This document shows, one piece after another, positions 34,602 through 42,511 of a DNA stretch of 64,000 nucleotides. The translations under genes and the position numbers were made by a program. The notes beneath the pieces are model-generated. The model did not search any database and was not told where the DNA came from. It saw nothing but the letters and a program-made list of their open reading frames with translations. The stretch comes from an uncultured Bacteroidales bacterium (GTDB lineage Bacteria > Bacteroidota > Bacteroidia > Bacteroidales > Bacteroidaceae), in contig CACXKA010000006.1 in the NCBI GenBank assembly GCA_902768125.1, forward strand, positions 1-64,000. Direction: 5' to 3'. Each line of letters begins with the position of its first letter. Positions within the stretch are counted from its first letter, which is position 1.

Positions 34602-35543
34602 ATGGGGTATTTGGATAAAAAGATAATCATAAATAGGCTTGCCAAGATAAAGTATTTATACAAAATTGGTGTAGAACAATCAATGCAAGAGGGGACTTTT
34701 GCAGGTTTTTCCATTTTGTCATTCCATGATTGTGCCGAAATGTTTTTGCTATTAGTTCTTGAAGACAGAGGAGACCCAAGACCTAAAGATGAAGTAAAAA
34801 AGAAGAAAGAAATTTCATTCATGGGTTACGGGGATTGTTTTAAGGAATTAACTCTTAAAGAGTCCATGAATCTCTTAAAAGAGAGGCGTAGAAACATTAA
34901 GCATAAAGGTATCTTTCCATCTAAATCTGATGTTGAGGAAAGCCGTGTTACAATAACACAATTCTTTAGAGAAAATACCAAAAGTCTATTCAAACAAGAT
35001 TTTGATACGATATCTTTAGCTGATTTGATTGAATATCCCCAAATTAAGAAATATGTTCAGAATGCTGAATCTGCTTTAAGTCAAGACAATACATACGACT
35101 GCTTAGTTAATGCAAGAGTTGGATTTGAAGAATTATTATCTTTATACGAATCCAATAAAAGACAATGGCGTGATAGTATTTTTTATGTTGGAGAAAAAGT
35201 GGGAATGGATTACAGGAGTCCTGTTGCCAACAACAAAGACGGATTACAATGGTTCGAACAAGTCACAAAAACAACAAATGCCGTTCGTAATATTTTAAAA
35301 GTAACTGCTCTTGGGATTGACTACAAAAAATATGCACTTTTTGAATTTATTACACCAAACGTAGTTGAAACGTGTGGAATTTGTGAAGACAAATACGCTA
35401 AAGAAACAAAAGAGAATTTTGAAAGTACGAGAACTATTACACCTCAAGATTGTCATTTTTGTATTAACTTTGTCATTGATAGCGCACTGAAACTACAGGA
35501 ATTTGACTTTAGCATAAGTAAATATTTGGAAGTAAAAGGATGA
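34602..35543 (+). CDS. HEPN-like protein of unknown function
   Basis: This 313-aa helical protein has an ERRRNIKHKGIF stretch, giving R96-x4-H101, which fits the catalytic Rx4-6H motif of HEPN ribonucleases. The preceding helix (SILSFHDCAEMFLLLVLED) fits the first HEPN helix. The C-terminal half has paired cysteines (ETCGICEDK, QDCHFC). Composition is strongly AT-rich like its two upstream neighbours, and it begins 12 bp after them. I suggest it is the RNA-cutting member of the cassette; this needs experimental or profile-based support. Confidence 0.55.
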   Translation: MGYLDKKIIINRLAKIKYLYKIGVEQSMQEGTFAGFSILSFHDCAEMFLLLVLEDRGDPRPKDEVKKKKEISFMGYGDCFKELTLKESMNLLKERRRNIKHKGIFPSKSDVEESRVTITQFFRENTKSLFKQDFDTISLADLIEYPQIKKYVQNAESALSQDNTYDCLVNARVGFEELLSLYESNKRQWRDSIFYVGEKVGMDYRSPVANNKDGLQWFEQVTKTTNAVRNILKVTALGIDYKKYALFEFITPNVVETCGICEDKYAKETKENFESTRTITPQDCHFCINFVIDSALKLQEFDFSISKYLEVKG

Positions 35544-35708
35544 TTGAAAACGAAAAATATAATAGCAACGAATAAAACAAAAATAGAAGATATGGCACAA
35601 AAAGAAATATTCAAGCAACGGGATTCGGCTAAGCAGATGCGAGTGCAGTCACTAAGTTGCAGGCATCACCTGAAACAATATTGAAATGATTGAAATGATT
35701 AATAACCG
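35544..35708. other. Gap with possible gene remnant
   Basis: A 30-codon frame from ATG 35592 and a shifted frame (reading ADASAVTKLQASPETILK) end just before the next gene. They look like the worn N-terminal part of a lost gene. No clear promoter is seen. Confidence 0.35.
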
Positions 35709-36968
35709 ATGATACCCCACCGATATCAATACATATTCGTGCTATTGCGCGAGGAAATAGAGAATCCGAACAGTATCCAGCATTATGAATGGGTACAGAT
35801 GAAGCAGGATATGGAGGCAATGCTCAAGCAGGGGCATATGCAGGACATTCATGTGCTGATGCAGGAGTTCTACGAAGGTTATCTGTGGGGACGGATGGAG
35901 TCGCGCGACGCATGGTTTTTCATCGATTTCTTGGCACAACGAGATGAGAATATAGGTTCATGGGCAACAGGAAGAATTAATCTTATGGAGCTTGCTAAAC
36001 GCTGGATAGAGTTGGGCGATTCTCCAAAGCTGATGTCATTGCTGACACAATTGGGACGGACGGGATACGAAACGGATTGGGAGTTGTTGCGCACAACGCT
36101 GGATGAGAAACTGCGCCGCATGGAAGTGGACGGCACTCGCAACGGGATGAAAGAGACGGGGTATTTCTATTGTCTGCTTCATGCCTTCACCATGATTATG
36201 ATGTCGGCACACACGAGGGAAGAGAAAGCGGCACTACTGGAACTGTTCGATGGCAGCTGGGGCTTTCTCCGCTATATGTACTCCGTAATGACTCGCACGA
36301 TTATTGGTTTTCGATTTGCAAATTTTGCGTCCTTAACCAACTGTCTCACCAATGACAGGGAATTGGAACCATATTATCATCTGTACCATAGCCCCTTGAA
36401 GGAGCGATTCAATGAATTATGCGCCAAGGGGACGAAGAAAGAGAAGTTGGAAAAAGCCTTTCTGAAACTGGAGCAACGCATGAAGCAGATTTCTTCCTCT
36501 GATGAACTGGATGAGCTTTGTGAGGTGCTTTTCCCTGAGGATTTTCGTGAATTACTCAACCGACACCGTCTGAAGAGCTACCAGGAATTGGAGGGGGAAA
36601 TTGTACATATCAAGGAAGAAATGAACGTCACAGTGGATGCCCTGAACAAGCAAGTTCGAGATTTAGCAGAACGGTTGAGTGCCGCTGTGAAAGCTTCTGT
36701 ACCTATCAAGGAAATAGAGGATGAGCTGATGAGGTTCCAATCGAGAGAAGCCCTTGCAATATACATGCAGCTTAACGTCTTGCTTATCGGAAACACTGCT
36801 TGGCAAGCACGGACATTAAGCATTCGTGACATGATTTTAGCCAAACAACAGAAGGAAATGCAGATGGGCAACGCGTACATAACGGCAGAACCCGGCTCAC
36901 AAGTGAACGCCTTTGTGCAGCAACAGACAAATAATGGCATTGACCCTAATCGACAAATAGCATCATGA
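35709..36968 (+). CDS. Unknown helical protein with C-terminal coiled coil and PGSQVNAFV tail
   Basis: This 419-aa protein has no domain I recognise. Residues 1-300 are helical and rich in Trp/Met/Leu; about 300-365 form a heptad-rich coiled coil (ELEGEIVHIKEEMNVTVDAL pattern). The tail contains AEPGSQVNAFVQQQTNN. The downstream gene starts within its stop (ATGA) and begins with a matching PGAQMNGYVKEQNN motif, so the two proteins probably act together. Context is the accessory island. Confidence 0.6.
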   Translation: MIPHRYQYIFVLLREEIENPNSIQHYEWVQMKQDMEAMLKQGHMQDIHVLMQEFYEGYLWGRMESRDAWFFIDFLAQRDENIGSWATGRINLMELAKRWIELGDSPKLMSLLTQLGRTGYETDWELLRTTLDEKLRRMEVDGTRNGMKETGYFYCLLHAFTMIMMSAHTREEKAALLELFDGSWGFLRYMYSVMTRTIIGFRFANFASLTNCLTNDRELEPYYHLYHSPLKERFNELCAKGTKKEKLEKAFLKLEQRMKQISSSDELDELCEVLFPEDFRELLNRHRLKSYQELEGEIVHIKEEMNVTVDALNKQVRDLAERLSAAVKASVPIKEIEDELMRFQSREALAIYMQLNVLLIGNTAWQARTLSIRDMILAKQQKEMQMGNAYITAEPGSQVNAFVQQQTNNGIDPNRQIAS

Positions 36969-37435
36969 ATGAACCAAAAATAAATATCAACGTAATGCCT
37001 GGTGCCCAAATGAACGGGTACGTGAAGGAGCAGAACAACTACTTCGGCAATGTTCAGAAGATTGAATGTTGTGATGATGTCAATACAAACCCGATTGTAG
37101 ACGCGGAAGTGGTGAAAACAACAGATACTTGTCAATCTTCCACAAATAGTCAACAACGCAATGAAGCGCTGTTCCATTTCGTTCACCCAGAGCTTGATGA
37201 CGCGGAAGCGTGGCGTATTCACGACGCGGTGAAACGGATTGTTAAGCTGCAGGGAATACAGATGATATGCCAGTATCTTGTCGGGCTGAAGGACGAGAAG
37301 AAAGTATTGCTGCCACCTAATCCGTCGGCTGCCTATACCGAGCTCGTCAGGATGGGAATGCCTGATGGTGAGGGCTTTAACGAAACCACTTTCAGGAAGT
37401 ACTACAACAAGCCGATTGCTCCGAACGCGAAATAA
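36965..37435 (+). CDS. Unknown protein with N-terminal PGAQMNGYV motif
   Basis: This 156-aa protein begins ININVMPGAQMNGYVKEQNN, a beta-rich motif related to the tail of the preceding protein. Its C-terminal half (HDAVKRIVKLQGIQMICQYL, LVRMGMPDGEGFNETTFRKYY) is helical and resembles small DNA-binding or replication-associated proteins in Bacteroidales islands. No specific function can be assigned. It is translationally coupled to the upstream gene. Confidence 0.6.
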   Translation: MNEPKININVMPGAQMNGYVKEQNNYFGNVQKIECCDDVNTNPIVDAEVVKTTDTCQSSTNSQQRNEALFHFVHPELDDAEAWRIHDAVKRIVKLQGIQMICQYLVGLKDEKKVLLPPNPSAAYTELVRMGMPDGEGFNETTFRKYYNKPIAPNAK

Positions 37436-37453
37436 GGACTATCGGGAACACCA

Positions 37454-37493
37454 TAGCAAGCATCAGAATCGAAAGGTTCTGGTGCTTTTTTTT
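37454..37493 (+). terminator. Terminator after the paired unknown genes
   Basis: AAGCATCAGAAtC and GGTTCTGGTGCTT form a stem with an AAAGG-type loop, followed by a run of T residues (TTTTTT near 37486). Confidence 0.6.
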
Positions 37494-37510
37494 GTGCTTT
37501 GCGGTGAACG

Positions 37511-37560
37511 GAACAATTCGGAGCAATTCAGAACAAGTTAGAGCAGGTCAGAACAGGCCA
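37511..37560 (+). repeat. Five tandem 10-bp direct repeats (iteron-like)
   Basis: Exactly 10-bp units GAACAATTCG, GAGCAATTCA, GAACAAGTTA, GAGCAGGTCA and GAACAGGCCA place GARCAR on one face of the helix. They lie 35 bp upstream of a -7 box that precedes the primase-like operon. Confidence 0.75.
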
Positions 37561-37594
37561 CTCTCAAAGCCATCCACCCCCCAATAATAGTACT

Positions 37595-37602
37595 TACCTT
37601 TG
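37595..37602 (+). promoter_or_regulatory. -7 box (TACCTTTG) of the primase-like operon
   Basis: A TAnnTTTG match is followed by GCAGCG. Transcription from about 37608 would include the whole structured leader. Confidence 0.6.
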
Positions 37603-37634
37603 CAGCGTCTTCAGAAAACATCAACTACTTAAAG

Positions 37635-37733
37635 CCCGCTGAAAAGGCAGCGGGGTGCTGAGACGAAGCGAAGGAAGTCTTGCAAGTGAAACAGGGTACC
37701 CACCTCCAGACCCTTCTTCGAGGCGAATCAGCA
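37635..37733 (+). ncRNA. Candidate structured 5' leader RNA
   Basis: Three nested or adjacent helices can form. CCCGCTG (37635-37641) pairs with CAGCGGG (37648-37654). TGCTGA (37656-37661) pairs with TCAGCA (37728-37733). CGAAG (37669-37673) and GTCT (37677-37680) pair with CTTCG (37716-37720) and AGAC (37708-37711). The long closing helix ends 6 bp before the ATG at 37740. No known riboswitch class is recognised. Confidence 0.5.
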
Positions 37734-37739
37734 AAACAA

Positions 37740-38201
37740 ATGGAGAACAATTTCAAAAAGAATCTTTTGATTCAGGATGTCCAGATGGACGCAAGTGTGA
37801 ACTTCCAGTTGAACGGCAACATCAACATCAATCCATGCCCATGGGAGGATGACAAGCAAGTGACTAACGGTGAGCGTGTACGCTATCGTGGCGGCATCGA
37901 GGTGGATGCCGACGGTAGAACCAGGGTGAAGCGTTACAGGGAAGGCAGCAAGGGACCACTCCACGAAACCCTCTATGAAACGGCTCACGGAGCTGTGAAG
38001 ATAACACGTCCCATCTATCGTAGAACCGGCGACAAAAAACACAAGGCTGGTATGAGACGGTTGGATCGAGAGTTCGTGTATGTCACCTTCAAGTTTCCCA
38101 AGAAACTGGGGTTGGCACTCACCAAGGCCCTCTACGAAGAGGAGGCTGACGAGATTATGTCTTTCTTTAAGACCAGAAAGGAGGAAACAGTATGGAAATG
38201 A
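37740..38201 (+). CDS. Unknown small basic protein upstream of the primase-like gene
   Basis: This 153-aa protein starts MENNFKKNLLIQDVQMDASV; I reject a TTG start at 37680 because it lies inside the leader. The N-terminal VNFQLNGNININPCPW resembles the short beta motif of other island proteins. The rest is Arg/Lys-rich (GMRRLDREFVYVTFKFPKKL). It overlaps the DUF3987-type gene by 10 bp. Function is unknown; the basic surface suggests nucleic-acid binding. Confidence 0.65.
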   Translation: MENNFKKNLLIQDVQMDASVNFQLNGNININPCPWEDDKQVTNGERVRYRGGIEVDADGRTRVKRYREGSKGPLHETLYETAHGAVKITRPIYRRTGDKKHKAGMRRLDREFVYVTFKFPKKLGLALTKALYEEEADEIMSFFKTRKEETVWK

Positions 38202-40618
38202 ATAAGAAGTTGGAGCGATTGATAGCACTCAATCCACGTCAGAACAAGGAGCAGACAAGGGCATTCATCAAAGAATGCCCGCTCCAAGACTACGACACGC
38301 TGACACAATCACCGAGGCTGAAACAGCTGGAGCAGCGCATCAATGGCACTCAGGATGAAGAGGAACAGCGCAAGTTGAAGGGGTGGTTGCCTTTCCGTTG
38401 TCCGCACTATACCAAGTTTCGTGATGATTATCGAGACCGTGAACACATTGACCCTGAATCGTTCACTTGGCAGACTTGCGTTGATATTGATGACCCTGAG
38501 TTGGTGGAAAAAGCCAACGAGATGTCCGAAAAGCTCGATATGGAAGCAGGTGGAAAGTGGCAGGGCTTGATGCTTCACAAGGATTATTCCATCCGCAGGA
38601 AACTGCACATTGATATTCGTCTGCCGTTGGGGATGACGGTGCCTGAGGCACAGCGTGCTTATTGCAAGGCTTTGGGTGTGGAATGTGACACTTCATGCTT
38701 TACCCCTGAGAGATTCATCTACATCTCACCAGCCGATTTTGAAATCTATCGTGCTGAAGGTTGGTATGAGCAACTTTCTGAGGAAGAGGTGGCTCAGCGT
38801 CGCAAGGCTTATACTGATAGAGGGTTGAGCATAGATGGTCGCATAGAGGACGGTTCGTATTATGACCCAGGAGAAGAAGCAATGGAGGGAAAAGCTCAAA
38901 AAGTTCAAAGTTCTAGCTTTCAACTTAATTTTCCCTCAGAATTCAAGGGTGTGCCTTATACTTATATTATTAGTGAGTACTGGCGTAAAACAGGAGGTGA
39001 ACCCAGCGAAGGCGAACGCAACAAGCGGCTTCATCAGTTGGCAGCAAATCTTCGAGCCATCTGTGATAATAATGAGGACTGGTTGCTGGAGGTGATGCCT
39101 AACTACAACTTGTCCACTCAGGAAATGAAGAGCATCATCCACTCCGCTTGTAAAGAACCCACGAAAGGTTCACGACTGATGGATCAGATTGTGAATGCGC
39201 TCGAAACGGGAGTATCTTTGGATGACACCGACATCGAAGACGATTCAACCTCAAACCTCCAACCTCAAATCTCCAACCTCAAAATGCCAATGGGCGTCAA
39301 GGATTCTATTGCAGCCGTTGGTCCTCAGCTTGCCATGCCAGTGCTGACCGCCATCTGTCCTTGCATCGGCACACTCGCCACAGGGGTGACACTCGACGTG
39401 CACGGTCAGAAGAAGGGGCTGAACCTGATTGCCTACATTGCAGGTGATTTCGCTTCGGGCAAGGGACAGATAGACCCTGTAGTGGAGGCTTGGATGAGTG
39501 AGGTGATGGCGCTGGACAAGATGTACCAGACGCAGGAGGACGAGTGGAGAGCCAAGAAACGGGCGGCGAAGAACAAGAAGGAGCAACCCGAGGAACCGAA
39601 ACTCCCTGTGCGATGCCTCACTCTGAACAACACCGTGGCGAACTTGGCGGAACGTCTGGCGAACACGGAAGGCAAGCACGCCTTCTCCTTCACGCCCGAG
39701 GCGGACACGGTGGCGCAGAAGTGGAAATCCACCATGAGCGACTTTTCGGTGATGCTCCGCCAGAGCTACGACGGCACCAAGTATGAGCGTGAGGCACGGA
39801 GTGCAGAGGCGGTGAACGTGCATATCGACCGACTGCTGTGGAACGTGGTCATGTGCGGCACGCCCGATGCCCTCTACCGTGTGGTGAGCAACTACACCGA
39901 CGGTTTCCAGAGCCGTATTGCGGTGGCGCGCACCCCCGACAACACCTTTGCGCCGCTGGAAGAGAAGCCCTATGTGCTGACCGACCGCCAGACGGAGCGC
40001 ATCCAGCAGATTGCCCACCTGTTGCCCCTGATGCAGGGAGAGGTGGTGCTGCCCAAGCTGGAGGCGAAGGGACGTGAATGGGTGGAGCGCATCCGCTTGG
40101 AGACCATGAAGAACGACGACAAGGTGATGGCACGCCAGCGTTTCCGCGTGTGCGTCACGGCACAGCGAATGACCTGTTGCCTGATGCTCTGCAAGGTGGC
40201 AGAACAGCTGATTCAGAAGCACGGACTGAAAGGAGCAGAAACGCAGTTGAAACAGCATCCGAACCTGTGGAAGGAACAGCTCTTGAAGGCGCAGACACCG
40301 CAGGTGCTGGAGGTGTACGACGTCATTGCCGACTCGCTCATCGAGAACGCCCTCCACTTCTTCCGCGACCGCATCGAGAACGCCTTTGGCAGCCGCGACT
40401 ATGCAGGGAGCAATGTACGTCTGCGCACGGGCAAGAACGACTCCATCTTTGCACGTCTGGACTTCGAATTCACCTTCGAGCAAGCCATGCAGAATACGGT
40501 TGCCATGAAAGGGGCAGGTGTTTCGCGCAACCAGATACATCAGATGCTGAAGAACTGGCGCAAGCAGGGGCTGATCATTCTGACCGATAGTGGCAAGTAC
40601 AGAAAAGCCAATGGTTAA
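38192..40618 (+). CDS. DUF3987-type primase/helicase-like protein
   Basis: This 808-aa protein is typical of Bacteroidales islands. The N-terminal part (residues about 1-210) resembles BT4734-like/VirE-type primase-associated domains (WLPFRCPHYTKFRDDYRD, KLHIDIRLPLGMTVPEAQRA). The C-terminal half is DUF3987-like with a P-loop variant (AGDFASGKGQ), LNNTVANLAERLAN and FTPEADTVAQKW. Two low-complexity inserts made from the spacer repeats lie in frame near 38895-38935 and 39246-39290 (NLQPQISNLK). It probably replicates or mobilises the island. Confidence 0.8.
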   Translation: MEMNKKLERLIALNPRQNKEQTRAFIKECPLQDYDTLTQSPRLKQLEQRINGTQDEEEQRKLKGWLPFRCPHYTKFRDDYRDREHIDPESFTWQTCVDIDDPELVEKANEMSEKLDMEAGGKWQGLMLHKDYSIRRKLHIDIRLPLGMTVPEAQRAYCKALGVECDTSCFTPERFIYISPADFEIYRAEGWYEQLSEEEVAQRRKAYTDRGLSIDGRIEDGSYYDPGEEAMEGKAQKVQSSSFQLNFPSEFKGVPYTYIISEYWRKTGGEPSEGERNKRLHQLAANLRAICDNNEDWLLEVMPNYNLSTQEMKSIIHSACKEPTKGSRLMDQIVNALETGVSLDDTDIEDDSTSNLQPQISNLKMPMGVKDSIAAVGPQLAMPVLTAICPCIGTLATGVTLDVHGQKKGLNLIAYIAGDFASGKGQIDPVVEAWMSEVMALDKMYQTQEDEWRAKKRAAKNKKEQPEEPKLPVRCLTLNNTVANLAERLANTEGKHAFSFTPEADTVAQKWKSTMSDFSVMLRQSYDGTKYEREARSAEAVNVHIDRLLWNVVMCGTPDALYRVVSNYTDGFQSRIAVARTPDNTFAPLEEKPYVLTDRQTERIQQIAHLLPLMQGEVVLPKLEAKGREWVERIRLETMKNDDKVMARQRFRVCVTAQRMTCCLMLCKVAEQLIQKHGLKGAETQLKQHPNLWKEQLLKAQTPQVLEVYDVIADSLIENALHFFRDRIENAFGSRDYAGSNVRLRTGKNDSIFARLDFEFTFEQAMQNTVAMKGAGVSRNQIHQMLKNWRKQGLIILTDSGKYRKANG

Positions 40619-40626
40619 AGATGGAT

Positions 40627-40672
40627 TGTCATTGTCATGATTGTCAATTGTCATTAAGGATTTTGAAAGTTG
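40627..40672 (+). repeat. Second copy of the TGTCAT repeat arm
   Basis: GTCATGATTGTCAATTGTCATTAAGGATTTTGAAAG differs from the left arm at about 29791-29826 at only two or so positions. It lies directly after the primase-like stop. Confidence 0.7.
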
Positions 40673-40677
40673 AAACA

Positions 40678-41073
40678 ATGATGAAAATCGAGAACACACA
40701 AGAATGCTTCGTGCAGCTCTGGCTACGGCTGGAGCGCACGAGGCGCCTCCTCGGAGGTCAGTACAAACGCTTCTGTATCCGCCGCATCCTGAAAGCGTGG
40801 TTCGGCACTCGCGCCACCGACGACTTCATCTGGGAAGTGTGCAGCAAGACCGTTGTGGACGACGAGCAAGTGTGTGGCTGGGACATCCTCCCACCACCGA
40901 GGCTCTATCCACGCAAGCACAGGGAGTTCCTACGCTCCCTCGTCGCCACCCAACTGGACATCGGCATGCGGAAGGTGAGCCTCAAAGCACTCGACAAGGC
41001 GTATAGCATCGCCTTCCCGAAGAGCACTGCAATCAATGTGAACAAAAAGAACTTTAAAAAAGTGAAAAAATGA
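40678..41073 (+). CDS. Unknown basic protein following the primase-like gene
   Basis: This 131-aa protein starts MMKIENTQECFVQLWLRLER; the ATG at 40621 is in the repeat and is rejected. It is Arg-rich (RRLLGGQYKRFCIRRIL) with a Lys-rich end (NKKNFKKVKK). Position and size resemble small proteins between DUF3987 and HU genes in Bacteroidales islands, but I cannot place it in a named family. Confidence 0.55.
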   Translation: MMKIENTQECFVQLWLRLERTRRLLGGQYKRFCIRRILKAWFGTRATDDFIWEVCSKTVVDDEQVCGWDILPPPRLYPRKHREFLRSLVATQLDIGMRKVSLKALDKAYSIAFPKSTAINVNKKNFKKVKK

Positions 41074-41093
41074 AAGAATGAGGGAATGAAAGA

Positions 41094-41531
41094 ATGAAAA
41101 TGAGTAGAGGAATTAGAAATTGTAATCCGTTGAATATCCGCAGAAGCAAGGATCAATGGAAAGGGCTGCTGAAAGAGCAGAACGACAAGAACTTTTATCA
41201 GTTCAAGGCAATGGAATGGGGCTATCGTGCTGCTTTCCGACTGCTGAGAACGTACAGAACCAAGTACCACCGAACATCTATCCGAACCATCATCGAACGG
41301 TGGGCACCACCCAACGAGAACAACACGCAAGCGTACATCGACAGGGTGTGCCAAGAAATGGAGGTACCACCACACTTCATCCTGAACATCGGCAGCCTCC
41401 AAGACGATGATGCCTACTGGGCTTGCGAACTCGTCCGAGCAATGGCGCTGGTGGAAAACGGGAATGAATGTGCTGATTTGATTAGGAGAGAGGAGATTAG
41501 GAAAGGCTACGAGTTAGCGTTTGAGGTTTAA
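41094..41531 (+). CDS. Phage structural protein P5-like (lysozyme-like)
   Basis: This 145-aa protein starts KMSRGIRNCNPLNIRRS. With EWGYRAAFRLLRTYRT, IIERWAPPNENNTQAYI and VCQEMEVPP, it matches the P5-like family of phage and island proteins with a lysozyme-like fold. It may act on peptidoglycan during transfer or lysis. The first ATG gives MKM; an alternative starts at 41100. It is the last gene of the island on this side, followed by a hairpin and tcdA. Confidence 0.75.
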   Translation: MKMSRGIRNCNPLNIRRSKDQWKGLLKEQNDKNFYQFKAMEWGYRAAFRLLRTYRTKYHRTSIRTIIERWAPPNENNTQAYIDRVCQEMEVPPHFILNIGSLQDDDAYWACELVRAMALVENGNECADLIRREEIRKGYELAFEV

Positions 41532-41571
41532 GGTATCGTCTTTAACTCCTTTAACTCCAAAACAAAAGTGG

Positions 41572-41600
41572 GAGAGGCTCCATGTGGATGCCTCTCCTGC
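41572..41600. terminator. Bidirectional-type hairpin between island and tcdA
   Basis: GGAGAGGC (41572-41579) pairs with GCCTCTCC (41591-41598) around CTCCATGTGGAT-like sequence. The same hairpin sequence, slightly altered, recurs at 46934-46967. Confidence 0.55.
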
Positions 41601-41604
41601 GTCT

Positions 41605-42321
41605 TTAACCTTTAACAACATCTTGCACCACCAATCCTGCCAGCATGAAGCCGAAGATGGCGGTGATGTGGGCAATGGTGCCGTTGCCTCGGTCGTCGGG
41701 GTCAACGGGCTTTTGGTTCTGCAGCAGTTCGTCGGAATAGACGCACTGGAACTTGCGCTTGGGGAACTGCTTGTCGCGCTTGAAGCGGTTACGGAGGGCA
41801 CGAGCCAAAGGGTCACCTTGCACCTTCCAGAACTCGGCGATCTTGATGCGTGTGGGATCAAGCTTCAGGGCGGCACCCATCGACGAGAAGAACTTGGCTT
41901 TCGTCTGGCAAGCCATCAGGATGAGCAGGGCTTTGTCCTTGAGCGAGTCAATGGCATCGATGATGTAGTCGTAGCTGCCGATGTCAAAACTCTCGGCAGT
42001 CTCAGCTGTGAAGATCTTCTGCAAGGCCGTGATGTCTGCCGAGGGATTGATGCTGAGCAGCCGTTGCTTGAGGGCATCCACCTTCACCTGTCCGATGGTT
42101 TTCGTGGTCGCCATCAGCTGACGGTTGATGTTGGTGATGCACACACGATCAGAATCCACAAGAGTCAATTTCCGAATGCCTGAACGCACCAAGCTCTCAG
42201 CACACCACGAACCAACACCGCCCACGCCAAAGATGATTACACGCTTCTCTGCGATACGCTCCATCGCCTCACTGCCCAATAGCAGTTCCGAACGTCGAAA
42301 AATAGGTTGAATGTTTGCCAT
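41605..42321 (-). CDS. tcdA: tRNA threonylcarbamoyladenosine dehydratase (TcdA)
   Basis: This 238-aa ThiF-fold enzyme converts t6A37 of tRNA to the cyclic form using ATP. It shows VIIFGVGGVGSWCAESLVRS, LVDSDRVCITNINRQLMA, DYIIDAIDSLKDKALL and a C-terminal VQDVV helix. Unlike the E1-like enzyme of the sulfur operon, it lacks the two zinc-cysteine pairs. I choose the ATG at 42321, 19 bp downstream of a TACCTTTG box; the 42390 start would lie in the neighbouring promoter. Confidence 0.88.
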   Translation of the reverse strand: MANIQPIFRRSELLLGSEAMERIAEKRVIIFGVGGVGSWCAESLVRSGIRKLTLVDSDRVCITNINRQLMATTKTIGQVKVDALKQRLLSINPSADITALQKIFTAETAESFDIGSYDYIIDAIDSLKDKALLILMACQTKAKFFSSMGAALKLDPTRIKIAEFWKVQGDPLARALRNRFKRDKQFPKRKFQCVYSDELLQNQKPVDPDDRGNGTIAHITAIFGFMLAGLVVQDVVKG

Positions 42322-42340
42322 AATTCTTCTTATTTGGTTG

Positions 42341-42348
42341 CAAAGGTA
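42341..42348 (-). promoter_or_regulatory. -7 box (TACCTTTG) of tcdA
   Basis: A TAnnTTTG match sits 19 bp before the ATG at 42321, divergent from regulon promoter C. Confidence 0.55.
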
Positions 42349-42385
42349 GGGATTTAAGGGGAAAAGGGAAAGTGAAAAGGGAAAA

Positions 42386-42455
42386 ATCACTCATTTATGG
42401 TATGCTTATAGCGCATGAGGGGTATTTCGGGCATGGTGAAATGTCCGTACCTTTG
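42386..42455 (+). promoter_or_regulatory. Regulon promoter C (lipoprotein/receptor operon)
   Basis: A degenerate left half followed by ATTTATGGTAT (dyad position 42386-42403), 17 bp, GGTATTTCGGGCATGG (42421-42436), GAAATGTCC, and TACCTTTG (42448-42455) followed by CACCAGATTTCAAAA. Spacing equals promoters A, B and D; the left half-site is the weakest of the four. Confidence 0.75.
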
Positions 42456-42511
42456 CACCAGATTTCAAAACAAACAAAAAACTTCAATATTAATATTAAA
42501 TTACCAAAGAA

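Larger units (their letters stand above)
37436..37739. other. Control region: direct repeats, promoter and leader
   Basis: This 304-bp gap has no gene. In order it holds a short hairpin near 37450-37490 (possible terminator: AGCATCAGAATC...GGTTCTGGTGCTTTTTTTT), five 10-bp direct repeats (37511-37560), a TACCTTTG box (37595-37602) and a structured leader (37635-37733). Confidence 0.65.

Noticed and set aside
39251..40699. Long minus-strand frame of 482 codons
   Set aside because: It is the antisense of the DUF3987-type gene, rich in His/Leu/Gln as expected for a shadow frame.
41605..42321. TcdA as a second sulfur-carrier E1
   Set aside because: It lacks the CxxC zinc pairs and matches the tRNA-modifying branch of the family.
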